The notes: generated by a model not told the origin, from the sequence alone. A stretch of 64,000 bases of DNA from Pseudomonadota bacterium (GCA_018241225.1 JAFEEG010000012.1:62001-126000); one strand, 5' to 3'; shown: positions 36,957-46,392, numbered from the stretch's first letter. Made by a program: numbers and translations.

Positions 36957-37060
36957 GAGTCGCTGCTTCCACCAAAGTTGATGTTGTCGTGCCGGGCAGC
37001 ATAGCCACGGATGCCAAATCCCTGGCGCTGCCGGCCCAATCGAAATGCGCTACGCGTGTC

Positions 37061-38737
37061 CTAGGCGGTGGCGTGCGTTCCCGCAAGGCGCTGGTGGATG
37101 GAGGCCACGGCCGCCGCGCCTTCACCGATGGCGCCGCCCACGCGCTTGACCGATCCCGAGCGCACGTCGCCCACGGCAAACACGCCGGGCACGCTGGTCT
37201 CCAACGTGGTCGGTATGTGCCGGGCGGGCGCTGCCGCTGCGGCAATGCCGGTGAGCACGAAGCCGTGTGAATCCACCGCCACGCCGCAGCCGGCCAGCCA
37301 CTGCGTCTCGGGCTCTGCGCCGACGAACAGGAAGATGTTGTGCGCCTCGCAGTCGTGCTCCGCGGCCGCCTGGCGGTTGAACCACGTGGCGCCCTCCAGG
37401 CCGCTGGTCGGCTCGCCGTGCAGGCGCACCAGTTCGGTGTGTGGATGCAACTCGATGTTGGGCGTGGCGTCGAGGCGGTCGATGAGGTAGCGCGACATGC
37501 TGGCCGCCAGCGAGGGCCCGCGCACCAGCACGTTGACCTTGGCTGCGTGCTGCGAAAGAAACACGGCGGCCTGGCCGGCCGAATTGCCCCCGCCCACCAG
37601 CGCGATTTCCTGGTTGGCGCAAAAGCGCGCCTCCAGCGCCGAAGCCCAGAACCAGATGCCACGGCCTTCGAATTCAGGCAGGCGCGGCACGGCGGGGCGC
37701 TTGTAGCGTGCGCCAGTGGCAATGACCACGGTGCGCGATCGCAGCTGCCGTCCATCTGACAGCGTGACCGTCAGCGGGCCGCCGTCGTGCGCGCCCTGGC
37801 AGTCCAGGCAGGTCACCTCGGCCGGGATGAGCATCTCGGCGCCGAACTTCTGCGCCTGCACGAAGGCCCGCCCGGCCAGCGCGCCGCCGGAGATGCCGGT
37901 GGGAAAGCCCAGGTAGTTCTCGATGCGCGCGCTGGCGCCGGCCTGGCCGCCGAAGTAGCGGCAGTCCACCACGATCACTCTCAAGCCTTCGGAAGCGGCA
38001 TACACCGCGGTCGACAGGCCCGCAGGCCCCGCGCCCACCACCAGCACGTCGAACAGGTCGTCGCGCGCGCCGCTGTCGAGCATGCCCAGGCAGCGCGCCA
38101 GCGCGTCTTCCGACGGGTTGATGAGCACCGAGCCGTTGGGGCACACCGCCAGCACCTGGCATTGGCCGTACTGCTCCAGCAGCGCGGCCGCGTCGGCGTC
38201 GGTGTGCGCATCGACCAGGTGGTAGGGGTGGCCGTTGCGGCTGAGAAAAGTCTGCAGGCGCAGGATGTCGGCATGCCCGGGCGGTCCGATGAGCACCGGC
38301 CCGCTGGCACCGGATTCGATGAGCGCCACGCGCCGCAGGATGAGCGCGCGCACCACACGCTCGCCCAGGTCGGCCTCGGCAATGATCATGGCGCGCAGCT
38401 GCTCGGGCGCAATCAGCAGCACTTCCACGTCTTCGTCGGCATGCCCGTCGACCAGGGCAGGGCGGCCCGAGAGCTGCCCCACCTCGGCCATGAACTGACC
38501 GGGCCCCTGCTGCACGATGGGCACCACGTGGCCCAGTCCATCGCGCTGGGTGATGGACACCTGGCCCGACAGCACCACGAACATGCCAGGCCCCGGTTCG
38601 CCCGCGGTGAACAGGCACTCGCCGCGCGCATAGCGGCGAGGGCTGCCAAAGCGGCGGATGCGGTCCACCTCCTGCGGCGTGAGCGCCGGGAACATCTGGT
38701 GGCGACGCTTTTCCATATCGATCGGCTCTTGGGCCAT
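37061..38737 (-). CDS. cNMP-binding / thioredoxin-reductase-like FAD oxidoreductase fusion
   Basis: 558 residues in three parts: a cyclic-nucleotide-binding domain (~8-130, 'GECLFTAGEPGPGMFVVLSGQVS'), a thioredoxin/glutaredoxin-like segment (~140-215, 'LSRNGHPYHLVDAH'), and a pyridine nucleotide-disulfide reductase domain ('VLVVGAGPAGLSTAVYAASEGL', 'ALVGGGNSAGQAAVFLS', 'VFAVGDVRSGSVKRVGGAIGEG'). At the site that is CxxC in thioredoxin reductase the sequence reads 'VVDCRYFGGQAGASARIENY', with only one Cys, so classic dithiol exchange is not expected. Start 38737 follows TTGGAGAG. It is divergent from olsB. Confidence 0.88.
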   Translation of the reverse strand: MAQEPIDMEKRRHQMFPALTPQEVDRIRRFGSPRRYARGECLFTAGEPGPGMFVVLSGQVSITQRDGLGHVVPIVQQGPGQFMAEVGQLSGRPALVDGHADEDVEVLLIAPEQLRAMIIAEADLGERVVRALILRRVALIESGASGPVLIGPPGHADILRLQTFLSRNGHPYHLVDAHTDADAAALLEQYGQCQVLAVCPNGSVLINPSEDALARCLGMLDSGARDDLFDVLVVGAGPAGLSTAVYAASEGLRVIVVDCRYFGGQAGASARIENYLGFPTGISGGALAGRAFVQAQKFGAEMLIPAEVTCLDCQGAHDGGPLTVTLSDGRQLRSRTVVIATGARYKRPAVPRLPEFEGRGIWFWASALEARFCANQEIALVGGGNSAGQAAVFLSQHAAKVNVLVRGPSLAASMSRYLIDRLDATPNIELHPHTELVRLHGEPTSGLEGATWFNRQAAAEHDCEAHNIFLFVGAEPETQWLAGCGVAVDSHGFVLTGIAAAAAPARHIPTTLETSVPGVFAVGDVRSGSVKRVGGAIGEGAAAVASIHQRLAGTHATA

Positions 38738-38808
38738 GGGGGCTCTCCAACGGGTGCGGGCAGGAAACAAGGAAGTGCGCATTAAACGCCCAACCCGGCC
38801 ATCCGCGC

Positions 38809-38837
38809 TCGTCATGCAATTGCCACGCCATTGACAT
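38809..38837 (+). promoter_or_regulatory. Possible PhoB box upstream of olsB
   Basis: Three degenerate repeats at exact 11-bp intervals, TCGTCAT-GCAA-TTGCCAC-GCCA then TTGACAT (38809, 38820, 38831), resembling the CTGTCAT half-sites of Pho boxes. It is 39-67 bp upstream of the olsB start. Each repeat differs from consensus at one to three positions, so this is suggestive only. Confidence 0.4.
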
Positions 38838-38875
38838 GCGGGGTACACGAGCGAGCCGGAGACTGCGGCCTCAAC

Positions 38876-39775
38876 ATGAGAGACCTCCCCACACCGACAT
38901 TGCCATTGTCGAACCTGGCCCTGCGCGGCCAGCGGCGCCGGGAAGGCGCCAGCCCATCCACCCCGTCGTCGGCCCTCCTGCTGAGCGCGCCCGGTGCCAT
39001 CGTTGTCGCGCCGCGGCAGCCGCAGGTTCAAAGCCCGGAGCCCGGTGCGAGTGGCATCGAAGTGAGCTGGGCCCGCCACCAGGACGAAGTGCGCGCCGCC
39101 CAGCGCCTGCGCTTCGATGTCTTTGCCGGCGAGATGGGGGCCCGCCTGAACACGTCGCTACCCGGTCACGACATCGACCTGTTCGACGACTTCTGCGAGC
39201 ACCTGCTGGTGCGCGACGAGGCCACGCGCGAGGTCATCGGCACTTATAGGGTGCTGACGCCGGCCCAGGCGCGCCGCGTGGGCAGTACCTACAGCGATAC
39301 GGAATTCGACCTGACCCGCCTGCGCGACCTGCGCGAGCGCATGGTGGAGCTGGGCCGAAGCTGCGTGCATCCGGAGCACCGTCACGGCGGTGTCATATTG
39401 GCGCTCTGGGGCGCACTGGCCGGCTTCATGCAACGCAACCGGCTGGACACCATGATCGGCTGCGCCAGCATTCCAATGTGGCACCAGGGCGTGACCAGCG
39501 GCGACGCTGCTGCGAGCATCTGGCGCCAACTGTCGGCGACGCACATGGCATCCATTCGCTATCACGTGCAGCCGCGCCTGCCGCTGCCGGTGGAGCGCCT
39601 GGACAGCAGCCTGGCCGTGGAGCCGCCAGCACTGATCCGCGGCTATCTGCGCCTGGGCGCCAAGGTACTGGGCGCACCGGCCTGGGACCCAGACTTCAAT
39701 ACGGCTGACCTGCCCATGCTCATGCGGCTGGAAGACCTGCCTTCTCGCTACCGACGGCATTTTCTGGGCGACTAG
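38876..39775 (+). CDS. olsB: L-ornithine N-alpha-acyltransferase (OlsB-like)
   Basis: 299 residues with the OlsB/GNAT-like hemolysin-type pattern: 'AAQRLRFDVFAGEMGARL', 'DIDLFDDFCEHLLVRDEATREVIGTYRVL' and 'ELGRSCVHPEHRHGGVILALWGAL'. It transfers a 3-hydroxyacyl group from ACP to ornithine, the first step of ornithine-lipid synthesis. OlsA is not in the window. An N-terminal Pro/Ala/Ser-rich stretch of ~65 residues precedes the core, so the true start could be later. Next to ppk and the pst-pho genes, it fits replacement of phospholipid by phosphorus-free lipid under phosphate limitation. Confidence 0.78.
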   Translation: MRDLPTPTLPLSNLALRGQRRREGASPSTPSSALLLSAPGAIVVAPRQPQVQSPEPGASGIEVSWARHQDEVRAAQRLRFDVFAGEMGARLNTSLPGHDIDLFDDFCEHLLVRDEATREVIGTYRVLTPAQARRVGSTYSDTEFDLTRLRDLRERMVELGRSCVHPEHRHGGVILALWGALAGFMQRNRLDTMIGCASIPMWHQGVTSGDAAASIWRQLSATHMASIRYHVQPRLPLPVERLDSSLAVEPPALIRGYLRLGAKVLGAPAWDPDFNTADLPMLMRLEDLPSRYRRHFLGD

Positions 39776-39798
39776 AAGCGTCACAATGGACATGGCGC

Positions 39799-39816
39799 TA
39801 GTCACGGAACTGTCAT
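39799..39816 (+). promoter_or_regulatory. Candidate PhoB box upstream of ppk1
   Basis: TAGTCAC-GGAA-CTGTCAT: two half-sites 11 bp apart, the second a perfect consensus. Another perfect CTGTCAT occurs 21 bp downstream (39831-39837) and overlaps the ATG at 39836, which argues for translation starting further downstream (39884). Confidence 0.6.
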
Positions 39817-39883
39817 ATTGAGTCGAGACACTGTCATGTCCATGCTGCCTGGAGCCCAAGAGAGGCTCCTTGTTCCAGAATCC

Positions 39884-42028
39884 ATGCTCATGCTCACCGA
39901 CTCTTCGATCGGGCCGGCCATTGCAGCCGAGCCCGCATCTGTGCTCCTGGACCGGGACCACAGCATTCTTGCCTTCAACGAGCGGGTGCTCGACTGGGCC
40001 CAGCGGCCCGACGTGCCGCTGGCCGAGCGCCTGCGTTACCTGTGCATCGTGTCCTCCAACCTCGACGAGTTCTTCGAGGTGCGGGCCGCGCCCCACCTGA
40101 TCGCATTCGGCGCGGGCGACCAGAAAGGCAACTACAGCGTCGAATCTTTCGAGAAGCTTTCGGCCGCGGTGCACGACCTGGTCGGGCGCCAGTACACGCT
40201 CTACAACAACGCGCTGATGCCGGCCTTCGGCGCTGAAGGCATCCAGATCATTTCGCACGGCGACCGCAACCCGGCCCAGCGCAAATGGGTGCACGACTAC
40301 TTCGAGCGCGAGGTTCGGCCACTCCTGATACCGGTGGGGCTCGATCCGGCGCACCCCTTCCCGTCGGTGGCCAACAAGTCGCTCAACTTCATCGTGCGCC
40401 TTGGCGGGGTGGATGCCTTCGGGCGCGACAACCCCATCGCCATCGTCAAGCTGCCGCGCGTGGTGCCGCGCATCGTGCGGCTGCCGGCAAAGGTGTCGGG
40501 CGGCAAGACGCTGTTCGTGGCGCTGTCGTCCATCGTGCGAGCGCACCTGCAGAGCATGTTCCCGGGCCGCGAGGTGGGCGAGTTCTCGCAGTTCCGTGTC
40601 ACGCGCCACTCCGACCTGGCGGTGGACGAGGAAGACGTGAAGAACCTGCGCACCGCGCTGCGCCAGGGCCTGGAGCACCGCCACTACGGCCAGGCCGTGC
40701 GGCTGGAGGTGTCTGCCAGCTGCGCCGAGAGCCTGTCGAGCTTCCTGCTGGCCCAGTTCAACCTGCCGCCGCAGGCGCTGTACCGCGTGCATGGGCCGGT
40801 GAACCTGGCGCGCCTGACGCAGATGGTGGATCTGCTCAGCGAGCCCAAGCTGTTCTTCCCGCCGTACCAGCCGTCCTATCCGGTCACGCTGTCCACGGGC
40901 CAGTCCTTCTTCGAGCGCCTGCAGCGCGGCGACGTGCTGATCCACCAGCCCTTCGAAAGCTTTGACGGCGTGCTGGCGTTCCTGCGCGAGGCGGTGCAAG
41001 ACCCGCAGGTGCTGGCCATCAAGCAGACCATCTACCGCACCGGCACCCATTCCGAACTGATGGAGCTGCTGCGCGAAGCCGTGCGCCGTGGCAAGGAAGT
41101 GACGGCGGTGGTGGAGCTGAAGGCCCGCTTCGACGAAGAGGCCAACATTAACTGGGCCGAGATGCTTGAATCCATCGGCGCCCAGGTGCTCTATGGCGTG
41201 GTGGGCCTGAAGACGCACGCCAAGATGCTGCTGGTGACGCGGCGCGAAGGCAAGCGCCTGGTGCGTTATGGCCACCTTTCCACCGGCAACTACAACCCCA
41301 AGACCGCGCGCCTGTACACCGACATCAGCCACCTGACGGCCGACCCGCTGCTCACGGCAGACATGGAGGCGGTGTTTGTGCACCTGGCCAGCCAGGTCAA
41401 GCTGCCCAAGCTCAACCGCATGTGGGTGGCGCCGTTCGACCTGCATCGCAACCTGGTGGCGCAGATCGACGCGCTGGGCGCCGCCGCGGCCAATGGCGTG
41501 TCCACACGCATCGTGGCCAAGATGAACGCGCTGACCGACGAGCAGCTCATTGCCGCGCTGATCCGCGCAGGGCACAAGGGCGTGCGCATCGACCTGATCG
41601 TGCGCGGCGCCTGCACCTTGGCGGCGAAGGTGCCGGGTCACACCGACAACATCCGCGTGCGCTCGGTCATCGGGCGCTTCCTGGAGCATTCGCGCGTCTT
41701 CTACTTCCGAAGCGGCGAGGACGAGTCGCTGTACCTCTCGAGCGCCGACTGGATGAACCGCAACATGATGCGGCGGGTGGAGGTGGCCTGGCCGGTGACC
41801 GACCCGATCCTGCGTCAGCGGCTCATCGATGAATGCCTGGTCGCCTACCTGCATGACGGCCGCGACGCCTGGGAACTGGAAGCGGACGGCAGCTACGAGC
41901 GCGTGCTACGCGACACGCATGCCGACAACGAAGGCCCGTCGCCAACCATCGAAGCCCACGGCGCCCAGACGGCGCTGATGGGTCGGTACGCATCACGCGG
42001 CCTGCGCCGCATGGCATCCAGAGACTGA
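39884..42028 (+). CDS. ppk1: Polyphosphate kinase 1
   Basis: About 714 residues. It reversibly builds polyphosphate from ATP at the membrane. Domain order: N-terminal helical ('DRDHSILAFNERVLDWAQRPDVPL'), head, and two C-terminal phospholipase-D-like domains containing the autophosphorylated His (H464 in 'RYGHLSTGNYN') and the second catalytic His (H602 in 'FLEHSRVFYF'). The start is uncertain: ATG at 39836 and TTG at 39818 are also in frame, but both would lie inside or beside the Pho-box repeats, so 39884 (MLMLTDSSIGP) is preferred. sixA follows by 14 bp. Confidence 0.93.
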   Translation: MLMLTDSSIGPAIAAEPASVLLDRDHSILAFNERVLDWAQRPDVPLAERLRYLCIVSSNLDEFFEVRAAPHLIAFGAGDQKGNYSVESFEKLSAAVHDLVGRQYTLYNNALMPAFGAEGIQIISHGDRNPAQRKWVHDYFEREVRPLLIPVGLDPAHPFPSVANKSLNFIVRLGGVDAFGRDNPIAIVKLPRVVPRIVRLPAKVSGGKTLFVALSSIVRAHLQSMFPGREVGEFSQFRVTRHSDLAVDEEDVKNLRTALRQGLEHRHYGQAVRLEVSASCAESLSSFLLAQFNLPPQALYRVHGPVNLARLTQMVDLLSEPKLFFPPYQPSYPVTLSTGQSFFERLQRGDVLIHQPFESFDGVLAFLREAVQDPQVLAIKQTIYRTGTHSELMELLREAVRRGKEVTAVVELKARFDEEANINWAEMLESIGAQVLYGVVGLKTHAKMLLVTRREGKRLVRYGHLSTGNYNPKTARLYTDISHLTADPLLTADMEAVFVHLASQVKLPKLNRMWVAPFDLHRNLVAQIDALGAAAANGVSTRIVAKMNALTDEQLIAALIRAGHKGVRIDLIVRGACTLAAKVPGHTDNIRVRSVIGRFLEHSRVFYFRSGEDESLYLSSADWMNRNMMRRVEVAWPVTDPILRQRLIDECLVAYLHDGRDAWELEADGSYERVLRDTHADNEGPSPTIEAHGAQTALMGRYASRGLRRMASRD

Positions 42029-42042
42029 AAGACCCGAACGCC

Positions 42043-42504
42043 ATGGACCTGATTTTCTGGCGGCATGCCGAAGCCGAGGACTGGACCGAAGGCTGCGACG
42101 ACATGGCGCGCTCGCTCACCCTGCGCGGTGAGAAGCAGGCCAAACGCATGGCCAACTGGCTGGACCGCCAACTGCCCGAGGGCACCCGCATCATCTGCAG
42201 CCCGGCGCGCCGGTGCGAGCAGACGGTGCTGGCGCTGGGCCGCAAGTACAAGCTGCGCCCCGAACTGGCGCCCGACACCACGCCCGATGCATTGCTCTCG
42301 GTGGCCGGCTGGCCGCAGGGCAAGTCGGTGGTGCTGCTGGTTGGGCACCAGCCATCGCTGGGCCAGTCGATTGCGTTGCTGCTGGGCATGCAGCAGGACA
42401 GCTGCGTCGTGCGCAAGGGCGCCGTGTGGTGGATCCGTACGCGCGAGCGAGATGGTGATACCCAGACCGTCGTGGTGACGGTGCAGTCGCCTGAGTTGAC
42501 CTAG
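42043..42504 (+). CDS. sixA: SixA-type histidine phosphatase
   Basis: A 153-residue histidine-phosphatase-superfamily protein. The first catalytic pair is R7-H8 ('DLIFWRHAEAEDW') and the second His is H102 ('LLVGHQPSLGQS'). SixA removes phosphate from phosphohistidine proteins, in E. coli the Hpt domain of ArcB and the nitrogen-PTS protein. It is 14 bp after ppk1, so probably in its operon. A role on polyP-linked or PTS phosphohistidines is possible. Its TAG stop shares a CTAG with the convergent ppx stop. Confidence 0.87.
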   Translation: MDLIFWRHAEAEDWTEGCDDMARSLTLRGEKQAKRMANWLDRQLPEGTRIICSPARRCEQTVLALGRKYKLRPELAPDTTPDALLSVAGWPQGKSVVLLVGHQPSLGQSIALLLGMQQDSCVVRKGAVWWIRTRERDGDTQTVVVTVQSPELT

Positions 42505-44018
42505 CAGCCCGACAGCCGCACTCGCCAGCCCGCCTTCTGCCAGGCCAGCACTTCCTCGCGCAGCAGGTGCGCCGATTGGGGAAACATCTCGGCCCAATTG
42601 GACTTGCAGCTCACGCTGAATTCGCGCGGCGCCGGCGCGGCAACGCGAAGCGGCTGCGATTCGGGGTCGCGCCGCGCATGGCACAGCAGCACGGCCAGGC
42701 GCAAGGCCAGCAATTGCGTGGCAAAGACAGGCTCGGCCATCGACGCTTCCACCTTGCGCAGCTTGCCGTGGTGGCCCAGCACCAGCTGGCTGAGGATGTG
42801 CATCTCCTCCACGTCGAAGCCCGGTGCGTCGGCGTTGTCCAGGATGTAGGCGCCGTGCTTGTGATACTCGCTGTGCGAAATCTGCGTGCCCACCTCGTGC
42901 AGCTGTGCCGCCCAGCCCAGCTTGCGCAGGGCGCGGCCCTCGCGGGTGGCGGTGTTTCCGCCACGAGCACCGGGCACCATCTGCACGAAGAGCTCGGACG
43001 CGCATTCGGCCACACGGGCGGCCTGGGCTGCATCGGCATTGAAACGTGCCGACAGCCGCACCACGGTGGCCGAGCGCATGTCGGCCACGGTGTTGTCGCG
43101 CTGCAGCAGCTCGTACAGGACGCCGTGGCGCAGCGCGCCCTGGGCAATGCGCATCTCGTGAACGTCCAGCAGGTCGAATACGGCACGCAGCACCGACAGG
43201 CCACCGCCGATGACCGGCTTGCGGTCTTCGCGCAGGCCGTCGAGCCTGATCTTGTCGGTGCTGCCGGCCTTGATCAACCGCTCGACCAGCCAGTCCAGAC
43301 CCTCGCGCGTGATGAGCCCGGGCGGTCCGCCGGCCAGCTCCAGCATGTCGCCCACCGCGCCGATGGTGCCCGAAGCCCCGTAGGCCACGTCCCAGCTGTG
43401 CCGGGCATAGCGGGTGAGGGCGTCATCCAGCACCGCCTTGGCCGCGACCTCGGCCGCCCGAAAGGCCTGGTTGGTGAACTGGCCGTCGGGAAAGTGCTTC
43501 ATCGACCAGGCAACGCTGCCGACCCGGTACGACTCCATGGTTTCGGCCTCCAGCGCCCGCCCCAGGATCATCTCGGTGGATCGTCCGCCAATGTCGATGA
43601 CCAAGCGGCGCTCGCGGTCGGACTCGTCCGTGTGGGGCAGCATGTGCGAGACGCCCTGGTAGATCATCCGCGCCTCTTCATGGCCGGAGATCACGTCGAT
43701 CCCGAAGCCCAGCACGGTGCGGGCCCGAAGCAGGAATTCGTCTCGGTTGCGCGCCTCGCGCAATGTCTGGGTTGCGACAGCGCGAACCTGCGACCCCTTG
43801 AAACCGGACAAGCGCTCGCCAAAGCGCGCCAACGCATCCCAGCCACGCTGCATGGCCTCGGGGGTGAGGTTGCGGGCGCTGTCCAGGCCGTTGCCCTGGC
43901 GCACCGTCTCCTTGAGGTATTCGGTGCGGTGGATCTGGCCGTGGTCGACCTGGCCGATTTCCAGGCGGAAGCTGTTGGAGCCGAGATCGACCGCCGCCAG
44001 GCGGGTGCCGTTTTGCAT
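42501..44018 (-). CDS. ppx: Exopolyphosphatase / Ppx-GppA family
   Basis: 505 residues. The ASKHA ATPase-like core begins 'LAAVDLGSNSFRLEIGQV' and shows 'RAVATQTLREARN', 'DVISGHEEARMIYQGV' and 'LVIDIGGRSTEMILG', the phosphate-1/2 loops and catalytic Glu of the family. A C-terminal HD-like helical domain follows ('LHEVGTQISHSEYHKHG'). It degrades long-chain polyP (or pppGpp in GppA). The start at 44018 is chosen by homology; a longer frame to 44111 would start inside the PhoB-box-like site. Convergent with sixA, divergent from pstS. Confidence 0.92.
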   Translation of the reverse strand: MQNGTRLAAVDLGSNSFRLEIGQVDHGQIHRTEYLKETVRQGNGLDSARNLTPEAMQRGWDALARFGERLSGFKGSQVRAVATQTLREARNRDEFLLRARTVLGFGIDVISGHEEARMIYQGVSHMLPHTDESDRERRLVIDIGGRSTEMILGRALEAETMESYRVGSVAWSMKHFPDGQFTNQAFRAAEVAAKAVLDDALTRYARHSWDVAYGASGTIGAVGDMLELAGGPPGLITREGLDWLVERLIKAGSTDKIRLDGLREDRKPVIGGGLSVLRAVFDLLDVHEMRIAQGALRHGVLYELLQRDNTVADMRSATVVRLSARFNADAAQAARVAECASELFVQMVPGARGGNTATREGRALRKLGWAAQLHEVGTQISHSEYHKHGAYILDNADAPGFDVEEMHILSQLVLGHHGKLRKVEASMAEPVFATQLLALRLAVLLCHARRDPESQPLRVAAPAPREFSVSCKSNWAEMFPQSAHLLREEVLAWQKAGWRVRLSGC

Positions 44019-44093
44019 GAGGGTGTGAGCGCGGGAAAGACGTTCAAAGGAAAAAGCGGGATCCGATGGTAGCCGCTGGGTCCTCCCGGCTTT

Positions 44094-44111
44094 GTGACGA
44101 CTCCGTGACAC
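44094..44111 (-). promoter_or_regulatory. PhoB box upstream of ppx
   Basis: On the minus strand: GTGTCAC-GGAG-TCGTCAC, half-sites 11 bp apart, 76 bp upstream of the ppx ATG. A further GGTTTCA lies another 11 bp upstream. It is 48 bp from the pstS box in the same intergenic region. Confidence 0.6.
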
Positions 44112-44159
44112 GTCATGAAACCAGAAGTGACCGCAACACGCTTCTCCCTCTCAAACTGA

Positions 44160-44177
44160 GTGTCATATGAGTGTCAC
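44160..44177 (+). promoter_or_regulatory. PhoB box and promoter of pstS
   Basis: GTGTCAT-ATGA-GTGTCAC is a near-consensus Pho box (two 7-bp half-sites, 4-bp AT-rich spacer). TAGAGT (44188-44193) begins 10 bp after the box, the correct distance for the -10 of a PhoB-activated promoter in which the box replaces the -35. pstS starts at 44251. Confidence 0.85.
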
Positions 44178-44250
44178 AGAAGCTTCCTAGAGTCCCGTTC
44201 AACCCTCGAATGAGGGGTTTCGACTTACTCCCTAATAGGAAGCTACTCAA

Positions 44251-45288
44251 ATGAAAAAGATCTCCGCCTTCGCAGCCACCGGCCTGTTCGCCGTGGCCTT
44301 TGCCCAGGTGCCCGCCTTTGCCCAGGACGTGACCGGCGCCGGTGCCAGCTTCCCGGCGCCGCTGTACGCCAAGTGGGCGGCCGACTACAACAAGGCCACC
44401 GGCGTGAAGATCAACTACCAGTCGGTCGGCTCGGGTGCCGGCCTCAAGCAGATCGAAGCCAAGACGGTGGATTTCGGCGCTTCCGACATGCCCCTGAAGG
44501 ACGACGAACTCAAGTCCAAGGGCCTGGTGCAGTTCCCCACCGTGATCGGCGGCGTGATCCCCGTGGTCAACATCCAGGGCATCAAGCCCGGTGAGCTCAA
44601 GCTCAGCGGCGCCGTCCTGGGCGACATCTACCTGGGCAAGATCACGAAGTGGAACGACCCGGCCATCAAGGCCCTGAACGGTTCGCTGAACCTGCCCGAC
44701 GCTGCCATCGCCCCGGTTCGCCGCGCCGACGGCTCGGGCACCAGCTTCCTGTTCACCAACTACCTGTCCAAGGTCAACGCCGAGTGGAAGTCCAAGGTGG
44801 GCGAGGGCACGGCCGTGAACTGGCCGACCGGCGCGGGTGGCAAGGGCAACGAAGGCGTGGCCGCTTTCGTGAACCGCCTGCCCAACTCGATCGGCTACGT
44901 CGAGTACGCCTACGTCAAGCAGAACAAGATGGTCTACGCCCAGATGCAGAACGCCGCGGGCAACTTCGTCTCGCCCGATGACTCGGCCTTCAAGGCTGCT
45001 GCCGCCGGTGCCGAGTGGAGCAAGACCTTCTACCAGGTGCTGACCAACCAGGCCGGCAAGGATTCGTGGCCCATCACCGGCGCCACCTTCATCCTGATGC
45101 AGAAGTCGCAGGACAAGCCGGCCCAGGCCGCCAGCGTGCTCAAGTTCTTCGACTGGGCCTACAAGAACGGCGACAAGACGGCTGACGAACTGGACTACGT
45201 GCCCATGCCCGCCTCGGTGAAGACCGCCATCGGTGAAGAGTGGGTCGAGGTGAAGGACGGCTCGGGCAAGGCTGTTTCCTACAAGTAA
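44251..45288 (+). CDS. pstS: Phosphate ABC transporter substrate-binding protein PstS
   Basis: 345 residues with a signal peptide ([19 protein letters not shown]... cleaved near AFAQ-D). The mature protein begins '[20 protein letters not shown]', and '[23 protein letters not shown]', '[15 protein letters not shown]' and '[24 protein letters not shown]' are phosphate-binding PstS motifs. It is the first gene of pstSCAB-phoU, 73 bp after a Pho box. Expression is expected to be strongly induced at low phosphate. Periplasmic. Confidence 0.97.
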   Translation: MKKISAFAATGLFAVAFAQVPAFAQDVTGAGASFPAPLYAKWAADYNKATGVKINYQSVGSGAGLKQIEAKTVDFGASDMPLKDDELKSKGLVQFPTVIGGVIPVVNIQGIKPGELKLSGAVLGDIYLGKITKWNDPAIKALNGSLNLPDAAIAPVRRADGSGTSFLFTNYLSKVNAEWKSKVGEGTAVNWPTGAGGKGNEGVAAFVNRLPNSIGYVEYAYVKQNKMVYAQMQNAAGNFVSPDDSAFKAAAAGAEWSKTFYQVLTNQAGKDSWPITGATFILMQKSQDKPAQAASVLKFFDWAYKNGDKTADELDYVPMPASVKTAIGEEWVEVKDGSGKAVSYK

Positions 45289-45315
45289 TCCAACAACCAC
45301 CCAGGCCGGCCGCTC

Positions 45316-46392
45316 ATGAGTTCAACGCTTGACGGCGCGCCGGCCTCGAGGGAGCACGACGTGTCATCCACATTTCCCGCACCAGCGGGTGCGCTCGACC
45401 TCGCGGCCGAGCGCGCTCGTGTTTCCAGGTCCAGCCCGCCGCCGGCCAAGGTGGCCCGCTCCGGCCCGCTGGCCGACCGGCTGTTCGGCCTGGCTGCCAT
45501 GCTGGCGGCCGTCCTGACCATGGCGCTGCTGATCGGCATCCTGATCTCGCTGCTCATGGGCGCCTGGCCCGCCATCCAGAAGTACGGACTGGGCTTTCTC
45601 ACGCGCAGCGTGTGGGACCCGGTGCAGGAAGACTTCGGCGGCCTGGTGATGATCTACGGCACGCTGGCCACTTCTGCCATCGCCCTGATCATTGCGGTGC
45701 CGGTGAGCTTCGGCATTGCGCTGTTCCTGACGGAACTCTCTCCCGCCTGGCTCAAGCGCCCGCTGGGCACGGCCATCGAACTGCTGGCCGCGGTGCCGTC
45801 CATCGTGTACGGCATGTGGGGCCTTCTGGTGTTCGGCCCGATCCTCTCGACCTACGTTCAGCAGCCCCTGCAGAAGCTGCTGGCCGGCGTGCCCTACCTG
45901 GGCGCCCTGGTGTCGGGCCCGCCGGTGGGCATCGGCATTCTGTCGGCCGGGATCATCCTGGCCATCATGATCATCCCCTTCATCGCCTCGGTGATGCGCG
46001 ACGTGTTCGAAGTCACGCCCGCGCTGCTCAAGGAGTCGGCCTACGGCCTGGGCTCCACCACCTGGGAGGTGGTCTCGAAGGTGGTGCTGCCCTACACCAA
46101 GGCCGGCGTCATCGGCGGCATCATGCTCGGCCTGGGCCGCGCGCTGGGCGAGACCATGGCCGTCACCTTCGTGATCGGCAACATGAACCAGCTCAATTCG
46201 CTGTCGGTGTTCGAGGCGGCCAACAGCATCACCTCGGCCCTGGCCAACGAGTTCGCCGAAGCCGGCGCCGGCTTGCACCAGGCGGCACTGATGTACCTGG
46301 GCCTGGTGCTGTTCTTCATCACTTTTGTCGTGCTGTCGCTGTCCAAGCTGCTGCTGCAGCGCATGCAGAAGAGCGAAGGGAAGAAGGCATGA
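45316..46392 (+). CDS. pstC: Phosphate ABC transporter permease PstC
   Basis: 358 residues, six predicted membrane spans after a ~55-residue cytosolic extension. '[35 protein letters not shown]' region, '[19 protein letters not shown]', and the EAA loop '[20 protein letters not shown]' are typical. The stop overlaps pstA's start (ATGA). A GTG at 45361 is a possible alternative start that would drop part of the extension. Confidence 0.95.
   Translation: MSSTLDGAPASREHDVSSTFPAPAGALDLAAERARVSRSSPPPAKVARSGPLADRLFGLAAMLAAVLTMALLIGILISLLMGAWPAIQKYGLGFLTRSVWDPVQEDFGGLVMIYGTLATSAIALIIAVPVSFGIALFLTELSPAWLKRPLGTAIELLAAVPSIVYGMWGLLVFGPILSTYVQQPLQKLLAGVPYLGALVSGPPVGIGILSAGIILAIMIIPFIASVMRDVFEVTPALLKESAYGLGSTTWEVVSKVVLPYTKAGVIGGIMLGLGRALGETMAVTFVIGNMNQLNSLSVFEAANSITSALANEFAEAGAGLHQAALMYLGLVLFFITFVVLSLSKLLLQRMQKSEGKKA

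Noticed and set aside
39818..39835. TTG start for ppk1
   Set aside because: Lies directly after a Pho-box half-site, which would put the start codon upstream of the expected transcription start.
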